Origin: Phytophthora sp. 'mugwort'
Taxonomy: Eukaryota; Oomycota; Peronosporomycetes; Peronosporales; Peronosporaceae
Length of the DNA stretch: 64,000 nucleotides
Direction: 5' to 3'
NCBI GenBank assembly: GCA_033558025.1
Contig: JAUCEF010000001.1
Location: forward strand, 4,708,531 to 4,772,530
The translations under genes were made by a program, and so were the position numbers. Within the stretch, counting starts at the first letter, position 1, and each line of letters starts with the position of its first letter. This document shows positions 22,653 to 33,607 of the stretch, piece after piece. Below the pieces are notes generated by a model, which did no database searches, was not told where the DNA came from, and saw nothing but the letters and a program-made list of their open reading frames with translations.

Positions 22653-24197
22653 GCCAGTTAGTACTCAAGCTTAAATATAATCTTCATACTTCTTGCGATT
22701 GATTTGTCGTTTACGATCGAGATGTTGCGCCATTTTGGACGGACATTTGAACTCGTGGAACACGAGCAAGTGATCATATCCGTTGACGGCAGTGAACGCT
22801 ATGAAATGCAAGTCAGTTGCGTGTCCTTTACACACTGCAACGCTCTGGCTCATGGGATGACCACACTTGGTATCCCACAATACGTATACTTTGTCTCACC
22901 GGCTCTTCTCGGTTGGGGGTCACTTGGGGTGGAGAACGCGTGAACGGCACCTCCTATAAGTTGAGAACGGAACCAAAACTTTGCGGCAGCACACGAAAGA
23001 TGGGGGAATGACACACGTTACGAAGAAACACAAAACGTTTCAGGGTCTTTGACATTTGCCCATTCTCTGGGCTAATGCACAAACGGGCCGAGTGACAGAC
23101 TCAAGCAGCCAACTAGCGCTCTCGGAGACAACGTGTCACAGCTGCCTGTTGAACGATCGACAGGCGTGCTTGCCCTTAAAACCGAGGACGCGAGCGAACA
23201 TGCCCAAACGGATTGCTCGGCGAGAGGCTACGCTCGACGTCGTAGCTGAGGACTCGGACACTGTGCTGCGCAAGATGAAGACCACGAAGAGCAACGCCAT
23301 GGCCTGATCACTCTGCTCAGGTTTCTAGCCGCACCAGATGCGGTATAGATTGCACTGGAGAGGACCAGTCGCCTAACGGCCGCCTATTTCGCTTTGACGT
23401 TGTACCGCCATCAACCCTCACGCGCCGGGCCTCGGAGATGGAACGAAAAAGCTGTATGGGTATGTGGAACGAGCAGCAACTCGGAATTGTAGGTGCTGGA
23501 GGCACCCGATGCCTTCAGGCGGAATCACGTCTAGACTAGCGTATCACCGTCGCTCCAATAAACGCTCCAAAGAGGCTATCGCAGTATCTGGTCAGATGGG
23601 CCCCAACAAGCCGAAAGGAGGTGGAAGGACAGGCGTGGGATGGATGGGCTGTAGATATTGACCGCAAGTGGTGCGGTTTTAGCTACTGCTTCGCATTTGG
23701 AACTTGTGTCCATGTGTTATCTGCAATTCGAAGCTTGGGGTACCACAACTGCACAAGGGTGGGGTTTCTCGTAAGTCGCAAGAAGGGGAGACGTAAGAGG
23801 CAAGCACGAACACGATTTCAAGGAGGGAGGCCAATGTCCGTGGGGCCAGCACTGTCCTTTTTTTTTATCTTCCAGCGCAAAGGTAATCATGATCGGAGGC
23901 ATGCAGTGCACCGGTTAGTGTTGACCTTGACAGTAAATCTTTCACTCTAACTAAGCGTTTGCTTGATATGTGTCCAGGGTCCGCTCATCTACGCTTCCAA
24001 GCCGGAGGCGTAGTCAAAATGATGTCAGCTACTAGGTTGCAACCGCCCACGCGAGGAAATGAGTATCGGACGTTATCCTCACTTGCAAAAGGAACAACAG
24101 ATATAAACGTTAATTGTCATGGATGTGATTCAAAGCTGTGGGTTATTCTCCATGCACTGGATAGGGTAGAACCTAGTGTCTCTCGCAACGCTTTCGT
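22653..24197. other. No gene recognised
   Basis: Short frames on both strands only. The frame at 22704-22943 and its antisense partner (22880-22671) are both well composed, but neither shows a domain I can name. It could be more of the Ulp1-carrying element. Confidence 0.3.
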
Positions 24198-25785
24198 CTA
24201 AGATTCGCACTCGTCCGACTCGACGGACGAGTACGAGTCATTTGCGCACCTGAACCATATTATATTGCCGTAGTATGCGGTGAGCTGCGTGCCTGGCTTC
24301 ACGGTTTTGATCATAACTGCCAAGCCTTGACGCTTGTACATTCTGCATCTCCAGGAATGTAACGTTAGGGTCGCAAGCATGGCTCATGAACCGAGTAATT
24401 GGTCCACAGATCAGCGCCTCAGTGTAAACAAACTTGCCCGATATTGACTTGACATTCAACAGCATTGTATAGACATTGTTCTGCTTCACAGCTTGAGCAG
24501 GTTGACCCTCAACAATTGCATCGAACTCGCATACGCGCCCCATGTACTCACCAACAATATCTCCACTTCGAGATACGAACTTGTATAGACGCCAGTCCGA
24601 CACGGCAGGTATCATACGAGCTTTCAGCGTTCGCGCGTGATCTATGTTCACTCCGCTGCGAGTAACTGCAACTGCGCACTTCCTTTGGTCGCGCCGCTTT
24701 CGCGATCGAGGAACATGCCAGCCCCCAGGTCGCATCTTGGCCTGGTGGCGGATTTTAAACGCTCCAGGCGGGTCGGAATCGACTGCAAGTAATCAATGCG
24801 GCAGCAAACTCCGAATCGGCAAATACGCCCGATTGCTGGGGCTCTAGACGACCACCGGAAGCTGAGCCCTCGCTTCTTTGGCTTCGCCACACTGAGGCAC
24901 AACTTTTGCACTAATCTCAATTGGCGTGACCCCCGCTGCCGCAATACTAACCGACTCCACAACTTCGCCGCCAGCAGATGCCTTCGGTGTCGCGACATGT
25001 AATTCACTGGCATGTGAATCCTTGCACGGGGTATTTAGCTCGTAGCAGTCTGTACACTTTGCACCACTTGGAGACGACACTTCCAGCATACCCGCGGTAC
25101 AGGATGCTGATCAATCATCCGCCGGTAGCATCGCGTGCACGGTGCTGCTGGAATCAATCACACTAGAGACAGCAAGTGACGTCTCCTTGCGCATACCACC
25201 TTCGGCGCCTCGAGCTGCTGCGAATGACTGCTGAACGAAACCCTAAACAGCCTGGATAAAAGCGCTGGATCGCCTCGGAGCATCGTTACTTCCTGCAACC
25301 AAGATAAAAGTCCTCGGCCTACGACACAACCTCCCAATCAGCGAATTCGTTGCCGGAGCGATCCGCAAAGCGCTTCACCATAACTTGCGCGTGATCACCT
25401 CGCCGGTGTTGACTTCGATAGGGGAGCCCGCGCTCTCGGAGGAGTCGGCACTCAACACGACGGCTTCTCGGTAGCCCCTGGGGCCATCACACATGAACAC
25501 AAGCGACTAATACGCGATTTTAGCCCCTGTATGGAGCTCCTCCGGTGGCAACTGGGACGCGGAGAGGTGCCATCGTGTAGCGGCTAGTGCTGTGCAGACG
25601 CACAACGGTGACCGGCCTTGGCTTGATGGAGTGGATTGGAGCGTCGAATGACCTTCGTCAGCTCTCACACTCGCATCACCTTGGGAAGACCTCAGATTCT
25701 TCTTTACCCTCTCACAGAACAAGCGACAAGGATGCACCGGCAATACGGCTGAAGCGCACCGACGATGTCTTTTTGTGCGATGCAC
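24198..25785 (-). pseudogene. SET-domain (lysine methyltransferase-like) pseudogene
   Basis: A single minus-strand frame can be followed from 25785 to about 24340, interrupted by a few stops, and ends in a SET domain. Visible blocks: DWRLYKFVSRSGDIVGEYMG, SGKFVYTEALICG and RFMSHACDPNVTFLEM, the counterpart of the SET motif RFINHSCDPN. One frameshift near 24,350 moves to the second frame (24380-24198), which supplies VMIKTVKPGTQLTAYYGN, the ELxxDYG block that closes the SET fold. The N-terminal part has no recognised domain. The order and both catalytic blocks are conserved, so this was a real enzyme-like protein. Stops and the frameshift inactivate it. It is probably a repeat-borne copy rather than a housekeeping methyltransferase. 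Confidence 0.62.
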
Positions 25786-26822
25786 ATGGTGTGTTTTTCA
25801 GACTACAACATGTGATTCTAACGTTTCCTCGTTAGGGTGCGTCTGGGACGTGTGTGGGTCATACATGGCCAAATTTGGGTCGGGCTGGGTTTCGTTGAGT
25901 ACAGTTGCCTCGTCACATTTTAAGTTTGGTGCAGCAACATGTGCCTTTGTTTTTAAGTCTTAAACCACCGCTTACCCTAACCCCTCCTGACGACCGATGT
26001 CATGGCTGACTTTGGATTTGCTTCTCAAAGGCAGTCGCTGTGCTCATGTGAGGAAAAGATTTTAACATTGGCCCGCTACAGTGCTCGGCTCGCTGGAAGC
26101 TCGCCTCCTCAAGTACCGCACGGCCCTGCTTCGCGGGCGCGCCGCGCGAGATTGAGGTGGCTATAACTCCGTTGGTCGTTTTAGAGACTTTCGCCACCTC
26201 CTTTTTCAGTTAGGCGCAGTACTGTACTCACTCTCATGAAAAAGTAGAAATAGAAATACCGTAATCTAGGTGTCGTGTCACCCAGCATGCAGACAAATCC
26301 CATGAGCAGGATAAATTCAACGTGCAGACTGTCCGGGTTAGGTCTCCGTTGACGGAGCGATGTACACGTACGTAGCAAAGTGTGTACGGTCATGCACGCA
26401 CAGTCACTGTCAACTAGGGCGAGCAAATAGTCGTGTATGCGCGGCGTTTTCCGGAGACGGCTGCTGCTTCGGCGCTGCGTTTAGGGATTCAGCTCCACGG
26501 GTAGAATAGCTAGCGGTGTGTACAATTTCAGGTCTGTAATGTGCTTGTGGACTAACTAGCACATGCGTCACTTTTATTTGTATGGAACTTATGCATGAAA
26601 TAAAGTTGGAAATGCATTAAAGTTTGAGGTCGTAAAGTCGTAGAAGGCCAGCACAACCGCCTTCATTGCGAAGGTCTCCGAGGCAAGCTTGTATTGGTTT
26701 GACTTGCGCCCTCCTCCGCGCATACCGGTAGCCACTCTCCCCCTCATGTGGCTGCTGGGCGAGGTGGTGTGAACTGGTGGTGGTTATTATTCGACTGGCT
26801 TGCCTGCGTGGCATCTACAACA

Positions 26823-26903
26823 CAGGGTGACAGTTAACATGTCACGGCAAATCCTTGCTAAAGAGGCTTTCTAATTGGCCAAAACAACAGGGTGACAGTT
26901 AAC
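26823..26903 (+). repeat. Direct repeat of CAGGGTGACAGTTAAC, 65-bp period
   Basis: The 16-mer CAGGGTGACAGTTAAC occurs at 26823-26838 and 26888-26903, each preceded by CAACA or CAA. It might be the scar of an insertion or a tandem unit; no element is recognised between the copies. Confidence 0.7.
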
Positions 26904-27366
26904 GACGCCGGACACTTAACACCTATATTACGGTACCGACTCAATCGGTAACCCTAACTTGGCCTTTCTTGTTCAACAAAATTGGTGACCGTAGCAGACA
27001 TTACTTGCACGCTTCATGCTCCAATTTCTGTGTGTATACCAATACGGTACATGTATACTGTGCACGTTGCAGTGAGTGCACACCGCACCATCCGTCCCGG
27101 TATGCGCGACATAGAGTGCGTTCTCTCTTAGTCGTAGTCGTGGACGTGGACACCGAGACGATTTCGGCACAACCAAGGCTTGCCCACACCGACCGCCCGG
27201 TACCTTTTATTTTAATAGTATGGTCCCACGAGCGTCGATGCTGCAGGACCGGGCGCAACGACATGTATACTTCGAAGTAGCTCTTAGGGGTTCAAGGCAC
27301 ATGTCTTGCAAAAATGAGCATGCGTTGCATACCGACTCCACTGTGTGGTAGTATCTTACAGTGTAG

Positions 27367-27426
27367 CTTTACTGGAAGTCAACATGCGCCATATCCATAT
27401 ACAGCGCGAGTTGACTTCCAGTAAAG
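27367..27426. repeat. Perfect 17-bp inverted repeat (hairpin)
   Basis: CTTTACTGGAAGTCAAC at 27367-27383 is perfectly inverted at 27410-27426, with a 26-base spacer. Neighbouring bases extend pairing imperfectly. No gene lies nearby; it could be a foldback remnant or a cruciform-forming site. Confidence 0.85.
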
Positions 27427-28285
27427 TTACATGGATAGGATATTTCGAGATTGGCCGGGCGGTCTTTGGTCTTCGGTTCAAGCGAGCTCTCGATGAGTGG
27501 GCACGGTGCTGCTGCCATGTTCGGTGTTTCACACAGTTTCTCTGTCTTCGCCAAAGACTCTTTGGCGCCTACGGTACGCTACATGCAGCAGCGAGATGCC
27601 ATTTTGCCTCCACTCTTGGGATACAAGGCTCCTGATTGCGATACGAGCGCGGTCGTTGATCTTCGCGGGATAGCTTTCCAGTTCCTGGACGTGATAAGTG
27701 GCGTGCGCTGTATGCGTGAACGATAGCGTGGAGCTCCAGGACTCGAAATAACACGAGCGGTCCCCGGCACTTGCTTTGACCGCTCTGTTGCTGCTTCCTC
27801 AAGGTAAGACTTTCAGGGCATGCAGGAAGTTTTTCCCCCGCAGCACATACAGCAAGCTAGCCTCTCATCGACCGCATATACATGTACGAGACAACGGAGG
27901 AGGCATATAGGTTTTCAACAGTGTCCTACAATACCAATTGGTGCGCGTTTCATGTGTCATTTCGTCGATCGCCAGATCCATCTGGGCCCGCATGTTGTCG
28001 GGTTGCGCCTTCTCTTTGGGGAATCGGGCTACTGTACCGGTAGCAGGTTTTTACAGGACCGACTCTCTTGGCCGCCGCCCTCGCCGTTCATTCCGCGCTG
28101 CGCAGGACTTTCGCACTGGTCAAGGCCTTCGTACTCTGCCTCACAAGCTCTAACTCCGCTCCCGGAGTACTAACCAGCTCTCGAACACACCTGGCCCGGA
28201 CGGAAGGGCGGAAGGTAGACACAACAGATAGCTAGGCAGTTGCAGCGTCGAGGCTTGCAGCAACATACAACGAAAACAGACAGGT

Positions 28286-29413
28286 ATGGGCGCCAGAAGA
28301 CTCCGCGTGCTGCTCCTGCTGGCGGCGCTGTGCGCTATGGCGCTCGTCGCAGGGCAGACCACCAACTCCACCGCCACAGGCACCACCACGGGGACAACAA
28401 CGACGACGGACACGTCTTCGGAAGCGACTGACTCGTCATCGGACACGTCGACGACCTCGACGGCCACCACGGCGCCGGCTGCTACCACTGCCACGCCAGC
28501 AACGACGACCAAGACCCCCTCGACAACCACTAAGACGCCGACGCCCACAACGGAAGCGCCAACTGCCACGACTGCGGCCACGGCCCCGAAAGCGACGACA
28601 GCCACGTCATCGGCTACAACTGCAGCGCCGGCTGCGCTAACGCCGGCCCCCGCCGTTACGACTGAGGCGCCGACGGCTACGGTAGCAGCTGCGACGTCCG
28701 GTTCGATGGACTCCACGACTTCTGCAGCGCTCGACTCGTCTTCGACCACGTCTGTGTATGGCACGGCCGCGCCCAGCAGTTCGGGCGGCTCGATGGGCGC
28801 CGCCACGGGCAACTCCAGCTCCACATCGACGTCGGCTTGGGTCGTCCCTGTTGTTGTGGCAGCTGTGGTGGTGCTGGCGCTGATGGTCATCATCTTCTAC
28901 GTGCGCACGCGTAAGCGCGACGATCAGGACGACCTGGACCGCCAGAGCGACATCTTCTTCGAGGCCCCACGCTCGAATACGAACAATTACGGGAATGCCG
29001 CAGGCACGGGCGGCAGCGGCGGTATTGTGGGCGGCGTGACGGCGGAGGAGCGCGCCCAGAAGGAGGTAGTCATGGCCATGCGCAAAGAGTCGGCCGCGAC
29101 GGCGGCTCCAGCGGTCCTTCCGCACGCGTCATCTAAGATGCGCAGCGACTCGGTAACCGGCTTGCCGCCGCAGACGCGCAATCGCCAGGATTCAGTGCCC
29201 ATTCTGGCTGAGCCTCGCTTCACGCTGCAGCAGCAGGTGGAGCTGGAGCAGTCGCAGCACTCGATGCGTCTGGCAGGTGTACCGCGCTCTCCACAGGCGA
29301 TGACAAGCCCCGTCGGCCAGTCGTTCGAGCCGAGCACCTCGTTTGAGCCTGGCAAGTCGCACGACCCGTCGCATCCCATGCCAGGTGCGTCGGTGCCGGG
29401 CGTGACGCTATAA
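28286..29413 (+). CDS. Mucin-like type I membrane protein, Thr/Ala/Ser-rich ectodomain
   Basis: A single-exon gene of 375 residues with ATG at 28286. Residues 1-23 form a signal peptide (basic MGARRLR, then a Leu/Ala core, likely cut near AGQ). Residues ~24-185 are almost entirely Thr, Ser, Ala and Pro (runs such as TGTTTGTTTTTD and repeated TTxAPT), expected to be heavily O-glycosylated at the cell surface. A transmembrane helix (VVPVVVAAVVVLALMVIIFY) spans about 186-205, followed by the stop-transfer VRTRKR and a ~170-residue cytosolic tail with Ser- and Gln-rich segments (QQQVELEQSQHS; FEPSTSFEPGKS). No frameshift or stop is seen and codon use is regular, so it looks like a functional host gene inside repeat-rich DNA. 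Ligand and role are unknown; a cell-wall sensor or adhesion role is possible. Confidence 0.85.
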   Translation: MGARRLRVLLLLAALCAMALVAGQTTNSTATGTTTGTTTTTDTSSEATDSSSDTSTTSTATTAPAATTATPATTTKTPSTTTKTPTPTTEAPTATTAATAPKATTATSSATTAAPAALTPAPAVTTEAPTATVAAATSGSMDSTTSAALDSSSTTSVYGTAAPSSSGGSMGAATGNSSSTSTSAWVVPVVVAAVVVLALMVIIFYVRTRKRDDQDDLDRQSDIFFEAPRSNTNNYGNAAGTGGSGGIVGGVTAEERAQKEVVMAMRKESAATAAPAVLPHASSKMRSDSVTGLPPQTRNRQDSVPILAEPRFTLQQQVELEQSQHSMRLAGVPRSPQAMTSPVGQSFEPSTSFEPGKSHDPSHPMPGASVPGVTL

Positions 29414-29545
29414 TAGGCGTAGCAGATACCTTTGGGGGAGGTGGCGGTGCGGCTGCGCCGGCGTGCCTTGTACATTCCTTTTTTGCTCGTAAACGCGTGG
29501 CGGTTGTGCCGCGCTGCTTCCTCGTTAGCTTTAATGAACCAAACA

Positions 29546-29551
29546 AATAAA
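29546..29551 (+). terminator. AATAAA polyadenylation-type signal
   Basis: Lies 133 bp after the stop codon of the mucin-like gene. Position fits a 3' UTR; function not proven. Confidence 0.35.
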
Positions 29552-29559
29552 CCAGAACA

Positions 29560-30269
29560 TAAGAGCTTGCTTGGCGTGGTATTGCTGGCTGCTTTACTTA
29601 CAAAGTTCGCCAGTCTATTAAATACTTATGGGTCACTGCTTCTCTCCAACAAATCACCGGGGGTGATATCCGCCAAGGCAACTCAGCAATCAATTGCCAA
29701 GATGTTCGCGATGCTGCTTGCTGTATACAAGTAGTCCGTAGTTGCAATCTATTCATGCTTACAACATCTTCGAGGTCCAACAATGGGTAACTCAACCAAC
29801 ACAAATGATGAATACGCTCGCAGTATTAAAAAAACTATTCAACCAGCATTATATATTTTCACGTCGCCAGGGCTTCTTTTTGCTTACGGTGGAAGTCAAG
29901 TCGCACGAACGAAGAATTAAGCTCCTGTGACTTCCTTGATATTTTTTGTTTGTTATTCTTCCATTTGCAGAAACGCGAAAAAAACACTACGTTGCACGAC
30001 AAAGTATATTGGGTTAAAACTGCAGGGGAGTGACAGATAGGTTATTAATATGTTTTCATTGCGCCGAGTGCACGTTTGGTGGCGTGCAGAACCATTCAGC
30101 TGGCATATTGGCAGGTGAACGAAAGCAAATCCACACCGTACCTCAGACGTACCTGTAGTCGCTATTCCTCGTAAATTTAATGCTTCTTCCAAGTGCAACC
30201 TAATTGCGCCATTTTTTTCTGTATATCACCATGTATTAATTCGATACCTTTTCAAATATATACGTGTGT
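29560..30269. other. No gene recognised
   Basis: AT-rich 3' flank of the mucin-like gene up to the tRNA-like locus; frames are short and domain-free. Confidence 0.35.
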
Positions 30270-30346
30270 GTCCGCGTGGTCCAATGGATAAGGCATCGCC
30301 ATCGCCCTCGGAAGGCGGGGATTGGGTTCGAGTCCCCTCGAGGACG
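30270..30346 (+). tRNA. tRNA-Arg-like gene, probably degenerate
   Basis: Starts GTCCGCGTGGTCCAATGGATAAGGC and ends ...TTCGAGTCC-CC-TCGAGGAC. The A box (30277-30287) and B box GGTTCGAGTCC (30325-30335) are good, and a T5 run at 30347-30351 would stop Pol III. The acceptor arm GTCCGCG/CGAGGAC pairs except at position 5 (G-A). A hexamer ATCGCC is duplicated in the anticodon arm. The 7-base loop that can be formed (CTCGGAA, CGCC/GGCG stem) presents CGG, whereas arginine tRNAs with this body carry CCG or TCG. The T stem is one to two bases short. Together this suggests a decayed tRNA-Arg copy. Confidence 0.6.
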
Positions 30347-31184
30347 TTTTTGGCGCGAATTTCGACAAGTAAGATTTGAATTTGGACCGCTGGTACAGAT
30401 CATCCTCTCGAAATCGATATCGCAATCAGCAATGCATCCCGAACACTGATAAAACGCGGGCTTCCGATAACTGCTCCGAATAAAAATATTACTATAGCAT
30501 GACCTCAATCCGAATACCTTATGATAAATGACTGGTTCAAAATGTCACTATGTACTTTAGTAAAATAAGATCAAACAATAGACGTTTGGGGGTCGCGCCT
30601 TAAATCTTGTAGAAATAGTCCTTGTCATATGACTATTACTTTCACCTGCCATGACTGCCGTTTTAATCTCATAGGTTTTGACTTGCCATTTGCAAGTTGA
30701 AAGGGTGTAGTAATAGAGCGCAAAATTTTTTGAGCTTAATTATGAAAACTGGTTATTCTGAGAAGCCCGCCCAAAGAAGTTCCACATAGACACCTGACGT
30801 CTTGGGCCTTGCTTCCTGACCAACTTGTCTTAATAGCTACGTTTCATATCACGAAGCTTATAAAGTGCTTGATCTGTCTTCCTGGACTTCCACTTGAGCA
30901 TTGTGGAAACTGACATTGATATCTCATCTTCTCGGAGGCGCGACAAGCTGCCTCCATACGTACACTAACTTCTTGGCTACAAACTAGAAATAATTGCAAC
31001 CTAGGTACCCAATGATGCAGCACCTCTGGGTAAGTGTACAACCCAGATCACTTCCCCCCTCGACGACGGCTGCGAACATCATGTCGAATTCTGGTGCTTC
31101 AATTTGGTCCTCTGGTGCCAAAGTCGTCCACATAAGAGGTGATAATGAATTTTTGGAGAAGACACATAGGAACATCTTCGCAAA

Positions 31185-32960
31185 TCACGGAAGAAGGTTC
31201 CCATGAGGCTTCTTCAGGGTCAAGGACAATCCATTGCAGGAAGACCTCCCACTGCTGCGAGACTTGGTCAAGTCAGCACTCCAGCAATCCACAAGTTGGC
31301 CTCCTTCGCCATGGAGAGCGTGTGCTATCAAGTCTGCAGTAACGCCTCGCTCCGAGTTACGATAGAATTTAAGTCGCGAAGCATGACGAACAACAATGCT
31401 GTAAGGCGCGTACAGGTCTTGTACCTCAAAAGTGTAGTTATTGAGGGAGCGTACCACGCGTTTCGGACCAAGCCACAGGAGCGCAAGCTTGTTTTCGCCT
31501 TTGATTGCGAAGGCTGCTAAAACAAAATCGTTAAATGCGAAGTTTGCCATTCGCACTCCAGGTTTATCGGTCCTGCGGCCCCGTGCTTGGGTATTTTTGC
31601 GCAATGATGTCGCCGAGTTTTCTGATGAATTATACCCAAGGCTGGACGAACGTCGCGCAGTGCTTCTGCTGCTGCTCTTCAACCCACGGAAATATGCAAT
31701 TCTTAGCAAAAGTTGGCGGAAAAATTGCATTCAGCTGCGAAGACCCTGGCAACCCAGTGAACGCTGTAATTGGTGCGATTCTTCCGAGTCGGTCCGACGG
31801 CATGCCGTTCAGGGCTGCTTGCACGAGAGGGAGCAGAGTCGGCCACTCCTTAATGTGAGCTTGAGCTTACTTGCCATGCTTTCAGGCTGCGCAGCATCGG
31901 GCGGTTGACTACTTTGACTGAGCCGTTCGTCCATGGCGAATACGCCGTAATGAAATGGTGGTGCGCTCCAAGGATCTGGCGCAACCGATCGATCACTTTG
32001 CTAATGAAATGGTCCCTTGGTCGGAAACGCAGGTATGTACAACTCCAAATATTTCGAGCCAGTCGATCAAGCCCTGGTATGTTGTTTTAGATGTAGCTCG
32101 TTCACATTATACAAGCTCGACATACCAGCTCATATTGTCCTTGAGGATCAGCGCGTAGCAGGTTGATTGCCCACTTCGAAGTAGTGAAAATAAATCGATA
32201 TACAGAACTTCGTTGGGTTTGGTGGCTCGTAGAATTTCGACGTATGGACGAGGTACTTTCTTCCCTTGTTTATTGAGGCAATGCAAGCAACCAGCAACAA
32301 ACGATGCGATATACGTGGAGAGGGTATACCACACGAACATTTCACTCAGAATGGATGCTGAGGCATCCACGCCGCGATGACCTTAACGCTAACTCCAGGA
32401 TGAGTTATCACGCACGAACGCTGCTGCAAATTTGTTGCATCAGTAGGGATCCAAACCCTACTGACGCAACAAATTTGTAGCAGTGGGGATTGTGCCCAAG
32501 CCGGCATCCTAGCAAATGTTGCTGAGAACTTGCCGGGTAAAAAAAGCTCGTAAGAAGGCCGGTCGAAATCGGCATTTTGCAGCGGGGAAACTTGATCAAC
32601 GATAGCCAACTGACTCATGCGAGCCGACATGAATGGTTTGGAACGAGCGCCCACCTTGATAATGAATCACCTTACATGTTGTCTTCGCCTCGGATGTGCT
32701 CAATCGCGTACTGAACACAGGTAAGCGATATCGCCCAGCGTCAGCTTATCTGCTTGATAGCGCTGCATATTACGGTCGATAGCGTACGGATTGAAGATAT
32801 ACACCAAGTTTCTATGGTCGGTGTACAGACGAAAACATCTTGGTCGGAGAAGTAAATATTCCAGATTTCTGCAAGACTCCATTAAAGCGAACGCTTCCTT
32901 CTCAATGCTGGCCAGCGATGCGATGATTCACGAAGGTGTCCACTGAGAGATGCTAAGGGA
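31185..32960 (-). pseudogene. Gypsy element B: RNase H and integrase remnant
   Basis: Read on the minus strand from about 32,960: an RNase H tail (ALMESCRNLEYLLLRPRCFR, LYTDHRNLVYIFNPYAI), a linker, an integrase head with a zinc-type segment (VAGCLHCLNKQGKKVPRPYV), a core start (NEVLYIDLFSLLRSGQ), VQAALNGMPSDRL-type target-binding sequence, and the C-terminal block FVLAAFAIKGENKLALLWLG, LNNYTFEVQDLYAPYSIVV, RHASRLKFYRN. No chromodomain follows, and the sequence differs clearly from Gypsy A, so this is another family. RT, protease, gag and LTRs are absent. Multiple frame changes are needed. Confidence 0.75.
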
Positions 32961-33425
32961 TGGTGACGCTGTTCAGCTAGCGGCTTGCTGGCACCCTCAG
33001 GTGGCAGATGAGTCAAAACGGACCCCCCCCGTTGTCGAGACTGGCATCCGCTACCAAGACGCTAGTAGATATTGTTTATTATGCTACGTGGTCGCTGAAT
33101 AAGTACTTGCCTCCAACGTTATAAAAAAACTCACTCAAAAATAAAATCAATATAGATCGCATCAATAAGTAATTGGGCCACGGCTAAAAAAAAAACTGGT
33201 CTTATTTAGGGCTCCCGAAAATATCATTGCTCTTGCAATAACGGCAGTAAATATCACAAGTATATTATTTAGCGTGACTCGACACTAAATATCCATAATT
33301 TATGTAAGAAAACACTAATTTCGGTAATGCTATGTATATAAAACTTAAATAATTATATGCTGGCGCTAACGCATCCTGACCATTCGTTACTGCCACCCAC
33401 GGACAAGACACGCCGCACCGAGCTC
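32961..33425. other. AT-rich spacer, no gene seen
   Basis: Between the Gypsy B remnant and hAT-1; mostly A+T-rich with homopolymer runs at 33,026-33,034 (C) and 33,188-33,196 (A). Confidence 0.35.
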
Positions 33426-33607
33426 TCAGTTTTGAAGCAACACTGCTTCAGCTCCAGCTTCTCCAGATCTCATCCATATGGTTCTCGCCCTAGTCGTATC
33501 TCCCGCTCTGCGTTCACGCCCGCGTAAGGGCTGGGTTCTTCTTTCGTCCGTGCCGCGGTGAGTATGACGAGGTGATCTTCGAATAACACCAATGTCGCTG
33601 CGGCACG

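Larger units (their letters stand above)
25786..28285. other. No gene recognised; contains one hairpin and one direct repeat
   Basis: A 2.5-kb stretch with only short frames. It holds the direct repeat at 26,823-26,903 and the inverted repeat at 27,367-27,426, listed separately. The last ~400 bp should contain the promoter and 5' UTR of the membrane-protein gene at 28,286. Confidence 0.35.

Noticed and set aside
28150..28893. A 247-codon minus-strand Val/Ala-rich frame opposite the mucin-like gene
   Set aside because: It is the reverse complement of Thr/Ser/Ala repeats; repetitive codons keep the frame open artificially.
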